This document shows, piece by piece, positions 24,929-33,920 of a DNA stretch of 33,920 nucleotides. Source of the DNA: Patescibacteria group bacterium (GTDB taxonomy: Bacteria > Patescibacteriota > Saccharimonadia > Saccharimonadales > UBA4665); assembly GCA_030272735.1 (NCBI GenBank), contig JARXKL010000009.1:1-33920 (forward strand), read 5' to 3'. The position numbers were made by a program, and so were the translations under genes. The notes beneath the pieces were generated by a model, which searched no databases, had not been told where the DNA came from, and was given only the letters and a program-made list of their open reading frames with translations. Within the stretch, counting starts at the first letter, position 1; every line of letters starts with the position of its first letter.

Positions 24929-24975
24929 ATATCACAAATTTATAGAGAAAATACTTACACACCCCTGTGAGACTG

Positions 24976-24998
24976 TTTCTGTATGATACATACAGAAA
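24976..24998 (+). promoter_or_regulatory. Palindromic operator-like site over a -10 box
   Basis: TTTCTGTATG (24976-24985), spacer ATA, CATACAGAAA (24989-24998): perfect 10-bp arms. A TATGAT hexamer (24982-24987) lies inside, so a dimeric repressor bound here would cover the promoter of the following small gene. It could also form a hairpin, but no T tract follows. The regulator is unknown. Confidence 0.6.
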
Positions 24999-25009
24999 TA
25001 AGGATGTGC

Positions 25010-25435
25010 ATGCATAAGAATGAAAAGAACATTTGGATTGCTGACAGTGCTTTCGAAGCATGGGCTATAGGCCGCGCTGCCGCAGCAACGGCAAATGACG
25101 GAACGCAGTATTTTATAATCAAACACTCTTCTGAAGAGGATCAATTAAGCCCCCATGATGAACTGGCGTACTTTGAGCGCGTGCAAAAATTCGGGGAGCT
25201 CGCAGTTCCACAAGGAATTTTTGCCAAGGCTAAGGACGGTTTCTTAGCAATTAGTAAAAATGAGAAACAATACGGTGGTATTACCCCAGAAATTGCTAGG
25301 TTAGCCATCAGTATAATGGTGCAGAATGGCGAGGTGTTCTCTGATAGCATAGAGCTTCCAATGCAACCACCAGATTTTAGTACATTAGATATTGCAGTAA
25401 CAGTGAATAAAAGACCGAACAAGATACCTAGTTAG
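25010..25435 (+). CDS. Hypothetical protein, 141 aa
   Basis: I do not recognise this protein. It starts MHKNEKNIWIADSAFEAWAIG, is soluble, has no cysteine or clear motif, and ends in a Pro/Lys-rich stretch. Three in-frame ATGs exist (24983, 25004, 25010). I chose 25010 because AAGGA (25000-25004) lies 5 nt upstream, whereas 24983 falls inside the promoter palindrome. Its stop codon (25433-25435) is embedded in the left arm of the clpP CIRCE element. Its position between tig and clpP hints at a proteostasis link, but this is only context. Confidence 0.7.
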   Translation: MHKNEKNIWIADSAFEAWAIGRAAAATANDGTQYFIIKHSSEEDQLSPHDELAYFERVQKFGELAVPQGIFAKAKDGFLAISKNEKQYGGITPEIARLAISIMVQNGEVFSDSIELPMQPPDFSTLDIAVTVNKRPNKIPS

Positions 25436-25458
25436 CACTCTTGACACGAGAGTGCTAA
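25432..25458 (+). promoter_or_regulatory. CIRCE operator (HrcA site) of clpP
   Basis: TTAGCACTC (25432-25440), 9-nt spacer, GAGTGCTAA (25450-25458): an exact match to the CIRCE consensus. The spacer begins with TTGACA, the -35 box of clpP. The left arm contains the stop codon of the preceding gene. Confidence 0.96.
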
Positions 25459-25470
25459 CGTCAGTATACT
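25441..25470 (+). promoter_or_regulatory. clpP promoter overlapping CIRCE
   Basis: TTGACA (25441-25446), 18-nt spacer, TATACT (25465-25470); start predicted near 25477. A strong GGAGG ribosome binding site at 25487-25491 is 6 nt before ATG 25498. Confidence 0.88.
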
Positions 25471-25497
25471 GGGACATATAAATCCCGGAGGTTATGA

Positions 25498-26091
25498 ATG
25501 AGTGTTTTGATCCCAACTGTTATTGAAACTGAAGGACGCGGTGAGCGTGCCTACGACATTTATAGCCGCTTACTTAAAGACCGGATTATATTCTTGGGTA
25601 GTGATGTCAATGAGGCTAGTGCCAATATTGTCGTTGCTCAGTTGTTATTCTTGCAATCACAGGATGCCAAGAAAGACATATATTTTTATATAAACAGCCC
25701 TGGCGGGAGCGTGTACGATGCACTAGCCATCTATGACACTATGCAGTTCGTCACGAATGACGTCCAAACAGTTGGCATAGGTGTACAGGCTTCTGCTGCA
25801 GCTTTTTTGTTGAGTAGTGGCACTAAAGGCAAGCGTTTCGCGCTTCCGAATGCAACCGTCATGATTCACCAGCCTTCGAGCGGTACGCGAGGCAAGGTAA
25901 CAGATCAAGAAATCGATTTACGCGAAAGCCTACGTATTAAAAAATTATTAGAAGGCATTATGGCTAAAAATACGGGTCAAAAACCTGAGCGGATTCACGA
26001 AGACATGGAGCGCGATAAATGGCTCACCGCTGATGAAGCAAAAAAATACGGCATTATTGACAGTATCATCAGCCGTCCGCCGCAAACGTAG
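25498..26091 (+). CDS. clpP: ATP-dependent Clp protease proteolytic subunit
   Basis: Serine protease that forms the barrel-shaped chamber served by ClpC. The 197-aa protein carries the triad Ser99 ([11 protein letters not shown]), His124 (MIHQPSS) and Asp173 ([15 protein letters not shown]), and the conserved [19 protein letters not shown] stretch. A short N-terminal propeptide-like segment is normal. GGAGG decides ATG 25498 over an out-of-frame ATG at 25494. It is controlled by CIRCE like clpC, so both subunits should rise together when HrcA fails to bind. ClpX is not encoded here. Confidence 0.97.
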   Translation: MSVLIPTVIETEGRGERAYDIYSRLLKDRIIFLGSDVNEASANIVVAQLLFLQSQDAKKDIYFYINSPGGSVYDALAIYDTMQFVTNDVQTVGIGVQASAAAFLLSSGTKGKRFALPNATVMIHQPSSGTRGKVTDQEIDLRESLRIKKLLEGIMAKNTGQKPERIHEDMERDKWLTADEAKKYGIIDSIISRPPQT

Positions 26092-26093
26092 TA

Positions 26094-26122
26094 TTGACTT
26101 ATCTACAGTCTTAAGCGACAAT
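26094..26122 (+). promoter_or_regulatory. rpoBC promoter
   Basis: TTGACT (26094-26099), 17-nt spacer, GACAAT (26117-26122); start predicted near 26129. It begins 3 nt after the clpP stop. The -10 box is imperfect at its first base. Confidence 0.6.
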
Positions 26123-26128
26123 AGTATT

Positions 26129-26342
26129 CAAGAAGTAGTGTAAGTTTCGGGAATTTACTTAGCGGTAAATCAAAAACCCCATCTTAGGATCTTCGGCCGA
26201 ACTAAAACTATACAAACATTTATAAAACTAAAATCATGTCAGCTGCGTACTACTAGGTTGTTTGCTTTTAATTAAGATCAAACAGTACTTGGTGCGTTTC
26301 TGTATCACCGACAGCAATTAAATACGGGGGAACAGTTTATTT
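26129..26342 (+). promoter_or_regulatory. Long untranslated leader of rpoB
   Basis: About 214 nt without a convincing ORF. Inverted repeats include TTCGGCCGAA and GTTTG...CAAAC flanking an AT-rich stretch upstream of GTACTTGGTG. A GGGGGAA sequence (26326-26332) is the likely ribosome binding site, 10 nt before ATG 26343. No known riboswitch or L10-type leader is recognised, and rplJ/rplL are not upstream. Confidence 0.4.
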
Positions 26343-29300
26343 ATGGCAAAAGCACCAATTATTAAGGGGCAACGCGTTTTCTTTAGCGACGCGGACGACG
26401 CTCTCGACATTCCAAATTTAGTAGATCACCAGAACCGCTCATGGCAGTGGTTTGTAGATGAAGGACTCGGCGAATTGCTCGCAGAAATAAGCCCAATCGA
26501 CGATTATACTGGTGGAAAATTATCATTACGTTTTAAAGGCTACCAATTTGGGGAACCAAAGCTAACAGAAGCAGTCGCCCGTGAAAACAACGTTAGCTAC
26601 GATGCGCCTTTAATGGCAACAGTAGAGTTAACAAACAAAGTTACCGGCGAAGTAAAAGAGCAAGAAATCTACTTGGGAGATTATCCATGGATGACCACCC
26701 GTGGAACATTTGTGATCAACGGAGCTGAACGTGTTGTTGTGTCGCAGCTTATCCGTTCCGCAGGTGTATTCTTCACCGCTGAACCTCATGGTTCATCGAG
26801 CCTGTACGGTGCGAAGGTCATTCCAGGCCGTGGTGCGTGGCTTGAGTTCGAGACAGCCGCAAATGGTGCATTGTTTGTAAAGATTGATCGCAAGCGTAAG
26901 ATGGCCGTCACGACGCTTTTGCGCGCACTCGGCGTTACTGAAACTCACATGAAAGAGCGCTTTAAAGACGTTGATACTGGCAAAGCCAGCTACCTCGAAG
27001 CGACACTCGATAAAGATCCTACCAAGGGTCAAAATGACGCTTTGATCGAAGTTTATCGCCGTTTGCGCCCCGGCGACCTCGCTACTGTTGATAATGCGAA
27101 GTCACTTATTGAAAACATGTTCTATAACTACAAGCGCTTCGACTTCTCCCGTGTCGGCCGCTATAAAATCAATAAGCGTTTAAACCTCGACGTGCCTAAT
27201 ACCCTCGAAAACCGCGTCATGCGCCTCGAAGATATCGAAGCTATCATTGCCGAACTGATGCGCCTCAATAACTCCCAAGAACCTGCTGACGACATCGACT
27301 CATTGGCAAACCGCCGGGTGAAATTGGTCGGTGAACTCGTACAGCGCCAGTTCCGCATTGGTTTGCTCCGTATGGAACGCAATACCAAGGACCGTATGAG
27401 CATGAGTGAAATTGAAACAGTGGCTCCAGGCCAGCTGATCAATGCGCGTCCTATTGTTGCAGCCGTCCGCGAATTCTTCGCGAGCTCTCAGCTTTCACAA
27501 TTCATGGACCAAATTAACCCGCTTTCTGAGCTGGCTCACAAACGCCGCTTAAGTTCTATGGGCCCAGGTGGCCTCAGCCGTGAACGCGCTGGCTTTGAAG
27601 TCCGCGATGCGCACGCTACTCATTACGGACGTATTTGTGCCGTTGAGACACCTGAAGGCGCCAACATTGGACTTGTCCTTAACCTCGCTAACTATGCACG
27701 TGTCAACGATTACGGTTTTGTAGAAACTCCATACCGCGTCGTTACCAAGGGCAAAGTTACCAGCGAAATCGTGTACTTAGACGCTTACGAAGAAGCCGTT
27801 GCAGTTATTGCAGGCGGTGGTTCAGACCTCGATGCAACTGGCAAATTCAAGACCGACCGCGTGAGTGCACGTGTCCGCTTGAAAGCTGGGGAAGTTGATG
27901 CCGATGAAATTACTCATATCGATGCTTCACGTAACCAAATTATTGGTTCATCAGCCGGACTCATTCCTTTCATCGAAAAGAACTACGTTTACCGCTCACT
28001 CATGGGTAGTAACCAGCAACGTCAAGCGGTTCCACTTATACAGCCGCAAAGCCCAATTGTAGGTACTGGACTCGAAACTTCAGCTGCTCGCAATACCGGA
28101 CAAGTTATTCTTGCGGAAGCTGATGGGGAAGTGACCAAAGCTTCTGCACAAGAAGTTGTCGTTAAGTACAAGGGCGGCACGAACACTTACGAACCTATGC
28201 GCTTCGTTCGTTCGAACGAAGGCACCAGCGTCAACCAAAAAGTTGTCGTAAATACTGGTGACAAGGTTAAGGCAGGTGATGTCCTTATAGAAGGTATGTC
28301 CATCCAAGGTGGTGAATTAGCACTCGGTAAAGACTTAACGGTGGCATTCATGCCATGGGGCGGTTACAACTTCGAAGACGCTATCATAATCAGCCGTAAA
28401 TTAGTCGAAGATGACACGCTTACTTCAGTGCATATTGTTGACTACATGATTGAAGTTCGTGAAACAAAGCTCGGACCTGAAGTAATTACATCAGATATTC
28501 CTAACGTTTCTGAAGAAACACTACGACACCTCGATGAAGACGGCATTGTCCGCATCGGTGCAGAAGTGCATCCTGGCGACATCCTCGTCGGTAAGATTAC
28601 TCCAAAAGGCGAGCAAGAACTCAGTTCTGAAGAACGCTTGCTACGTGCAATCTTCGGTGAAAAAGCTAAAGAAGTACGTGATACCTCACAGCGCATGAGC
28701 AATGGTAAGCACGGTAAGGTCGTCGGCGTTAAAGTCTTCAGCCGTGAAAACGGTCATGAGCTCAAAGCCGGTGTCATAATGCAGATTCAGGTCTTTGTTG
28801 CGCAAATGCGCAAGATTGCTGTCGGCGATAAGCTCGGTGGACGCCACGGTAACAAAGGTGTTATTGCCCGAATCCTTCCAGTAGAAGACATGCCATTCCT
28901 GGAAGACGGTACTCCTGTAGAAATCGTACTGAACCCTCTTGGCGTCCCATCTCGTATGAACGTCGGACAGTTGTTCGAAACGCACCTTGGTATGGCCGCA
29001 AAAGCACTCGGAATGAAAGTAGCTAGCCCATCATTCAATGGTGTGCCAGTCACGAAAATTCAAGAGCTCCTAAAGGAAGCTGGTCTGCCTGAAGATGGTA
29101 AGCAGCAACTATATGATGGCCGGACAGGTGAAGCGTTCAAAGAACGCACTACTGTCGGTAGCATGTACATGATCAAGCTCAACCACATGGTTGCCGATAA
29201 GATACACGCTCGTTCAACCGGACCATACACTATGGTTACGCAGCAACCACTCGGTGGTAAAGCGCAAAACGGTGGACAGCGCTTCGGCGAAATGGAAGTA

Positions 29301-29741
29301 TGGGCTTTGGAAGCGTATGGCGCAGCCAGCACGCTCCAAGAAATGCTCACCATTAAGTCAGATGACGTGTACGGACGCTCAAAAGCCTACGAATCGATCA
29401 TTAAGAAGACCGAAATTGTCGGGCCAAAGGTACCTGAAAGCTTCAACGTCCTCGTTAAAGAACTGCAAGGTCTCGGCCTTAAAGTCGACCTCGTTCACTC
29501 AGACATCATTGTTGATGCCGAAGAAGTTCTCGCGAGCAACATACAAGATGAAGCCGCACATATTTCCGACATTCCTGTCCCGCAGCCTGCAATTTCTGAT
29601 ATAGATGTAACCGAAGAAGCCGTCGCTGATGAATTCAGCGTAGTTATGGCCGACGAAAATGGCAGTGTCGACACCGCCGAAGAAACGGTTCTTGTCGCCG
29701 CGGACGAAGCCACCAATCAAGATAATGAAGAGGAGGCGTAA
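26343..29741 (+). CDS. rpoB: RNA polymerase beta subunit
   Basis: Forms half of the catalytic cleft of RNA polymerase. The 1132-aa protein contains the rifampicin-pocket region SSQLSQFMDQINPLSEL / HKRRLSSMGPGGLSRERAGFEV, then HYGRICAVETPEGANIGL, the active-site GDKLGGRHGNKGVIARI block and the C-terminal GGKAQNGGQRFGEMEVWALEAYGA clamp. At E. coli N518 it has Ile (residue 391). After the usual end (SFNVLVKELQGLGL) an extra acidic tail of about 80 residues follows from about 1050. rpoC starts 2 nt downstream, and its ribosome binding site lies in the last rpoB codons. Normally rplL precedes rpoB; here clpP does. Confidence 0.97.
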   Translation: MAKAPIIKGQRVFFSDADDALDIPNLVDHQNRSWQWFVDEGLGELLAEISPIDDYTGGKLSLRFKGYQFGEPKLTEAVARENNVSYDAPLMATVELTNKVTGEVKEQEIYLGDYPWMTTRGTFVINGAERVVVSQLIRSAGVFFTAEPHGSSSLYGAKVIPGRGAWLEFETAANGALFVKIDRKRKMAVTTLLRALGVTETHMKERFKDVDTGKASYLEATLDKDPTKGQNDALIEVYRRLRPGDLATVDNAKSLIENMFYNYKRFDFSRVGRYKINKRLNLDVPNTLENRVMRLEDIEAIIAELMRLNNSQEPADDIDSLANRRVKLVGELVQRQFRIGLLRMERNTKDRMSMSEIETVAPGQLINARPIVAAVREFFASSQLSQFMDQINPLSELAHKRRLSSMGPGGLSRERAGFEVRDAHATHYGRICAVETPEGANIGLVLNLANYARVNDYGFVETPYRVVTKGKVTSEIVYLDAYEEAVAVIAGGGSDLDATGKFKTDRVSARVRLKAGEVDADEITHIDASRNQIIGSSAGLIPFIEKNYVYRSLMGSNQQRQAVPLIQPQSPIVGTGLETSAARNTGQVILAEADGEVTKASAQEVVVKYKGGTNTYEPMRFVRSNEGTSVNQKVVVNTGDKVKAGDVLIEGMSIQGGELALGKDLTVAFMPWGGYNFEDAIIISRKLVEDDTLTSVHIVDYMIEVRETKLGPEVITSDIPNVSEETLRHLDEDGIVRIGAEVHPGDILVGKITPKGEQELSSEERLLRAIFGEKAKEVRDTSQRMSNGKHGKVVGVKVFSRENGHELKAGVIMQIQVFVAQMRKIAVGDKLGGRHGNKGVIARILPVEDMPFLEDGTPVEIVLNPLGVPSRMNVGQLFETHLGMAAKALGMKVASPSFNGVPVTKIQELLKEAGLPEDGKQQLYDGRTGEAFKERTTVGSMYMIKLNHMVADKIHARSTGPYTMVTQQPLGGKAQNGGQRFGEMEVWALEAYGAASTLQEMLTIKSDDVYGRSKAYESIIKKTEIVGPKVPESFNVLVKELQGLGLKVDLVHSDIIVDAEEVLASNIQDEAAHISDIPVPQPAISDIDVTEEAVADEFSVVMADENGSVDTAEETVLVAADEATNQDNEEEA

Positions 29742-29743
29742 TC

Positions 29744-33613
<3,870 letters not shown>

Positions 33614-33616
33614 TTC

Positions 33617-33625
33617 TGTTACTAT
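33617..33625 (+). promoter_or_regulatory. Candidate rpsL promoter (extended -10)
   Basis: TG-T-TACTAT at 33617-33625, 4 nt after the rpoC stop. The leader of about 80 nt is GC-rich and contains two tandem copies of GCCAGGCA (33652-33667). It ends with AGGAG at 33702-33706, 5 nt before ATG 33712. The structured leader of a ribosomal operon might be autoregulated, but no known motif is recognised. Confidence 0.45.
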
Positions 33626-33711
33626 ATAGCTATAAACCATAAGTAGTCCGAGCCAGGCAGCCAGGCATAGCCGCCCGCAGCAGCAGATTACAGACACAAG
33701 TAGGAGAATGA

Positions 33712-33920
33712 ATGCCAACAATTAACCAACTCGTGCGTAAGCCACGTGTTCGTGCGACTGTTAAAAGCAAGTCGCCAGCCATGCAGCGCGTCACGAACAA
33801 CTTAAAGACCAAAAACTACGAGAAGCCAGCGCCATTTAAGCGCGGCGTGTGCGTTAAGGTCACCACCAAAACACCAAAGAAGCCTAACTCAGCTTTGCGT
33901 AAGGTTGCCCGTGTGCGCCT
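33712..33920 (+). CDS. rpsL: 30S ribosomal protein S12 (3' partial)
   Basis: S12 lines the decoding centre. The visible 69 codons begin [14 protein letters not shown] and include [22 protein letters not shown] with the lysine associated with streptomycin response intact. There is a roughly 13-residue insertion before KRGVC relative to E. coli, the longer form also found in Firmicutes. ATG 33712 is chosen over out-of-frame ATG 33708 by the family N-terminus and AGGAG spacing. The gene continues past the window end, probably opening a str operon. Confidence 0.95.
   Translation, partial: MPTINQLVRKPRVRATVKSKSPAMQRVTNNLKTKNYEKPAPFKRGVCVKVTTKTPKKPNSALRKVARVR

Noticed and set aside
24955-24975. 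TTACAC as -35 box for the gene at 25010
   Set aside because: The spacing to TATGAT is 21 nt, too long for a standard sigma-70 promoter, so only the -10 box is proposed.
33652-33667. Tandem GCCAGGCA repeat in the rpsL leader
   Set aside because: Only two copies; may be chance or part of a leader structure, not enough to call a repeat element.

Overview
The window looks like a compact chromosomal core region of a Candidate Phyla Radiation bacterium, most probably Candidatus Saccharibacteria (TM7). This is inferred from the gene families, a very divergent RNA polymerase beta-prime subunit, short spacers, and ordinary use of TAA/TAG/TGA as stops. No taxonomic marker search was possible. There are 24 protein genes, two of them cut by the window ends, one tRNA-Leu, and no mobile element, CRISPR array or rRNA.

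Layout. 1-1607: C-terminal part of a PilB/GspE-type assembly ATPase. 1672-3093: rplS with an intrinsic terminator, then rnhB and yraN. 3090-5669 (-): M1 aminopeptidase. 5736-7158: strong promoter, structured leader and nusA. 7194-10738: CIRCE-controlled clpC plus an overlapping gene for a membrane-anchored HExxH protein. 10768-12153: radA. 12155-15322 (-): class A penicillin-binding protein with an Ig-like tail. 15409-20952: tyrS, a SAM methyltransferase, recG, a phospholipase C/P1-nuclease-like protein and rsmD. 20978-21099: tRNA-Leu(UAG) ending in a perfect 40-bp palindrome. 21180-24928: an alpha/beta hydrolase with no normal start codon, hisS, a YdjM-like membrane protein and tig. 24976-26091: a small unknown gene behind a palindromic operator-like site, then CIRCE-controlled clpP. 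26094-33613: a long leader, rpoB and rpoC. 33617-33920: start of rpsL.

How the genes fit together. Most are housekeeping: transcription (rpoB, rpoC, nusA), translation (rplS, rpsL, tyrS, hisS, rsmD, tRNA-Leu), repair (recG, radA, rnhB), cell wall (PBP) and protein quality control (clpC, clpP, tig, aminopeptidase). clpC and clpP lie 18 kb apart but each carries a CIRCE element whose 9-nt spacer contains the -35 box, so HrcA should repress both subunits of the ClpCP protease together.

No obviously new multi-gene system is visible. The most notable signals are: (1) beta-prime has lost all four cysteines of its N-terminal zinc ribbon and three of four in the second zinc site, and carries unusual trigger-loop and bridge-helix residues; (2) at least seven genes have a -10 box only 6-9 nt before the ATG, implying leaderless mRNAs; (3) the CIRCE pair; (4) a nusA leader with a terminator-like hairpin inside a tiny leaderless ORF; (5) the tRNA-associated palindrome; (6) a hydrolase gene whose apparent start codon is ATC.
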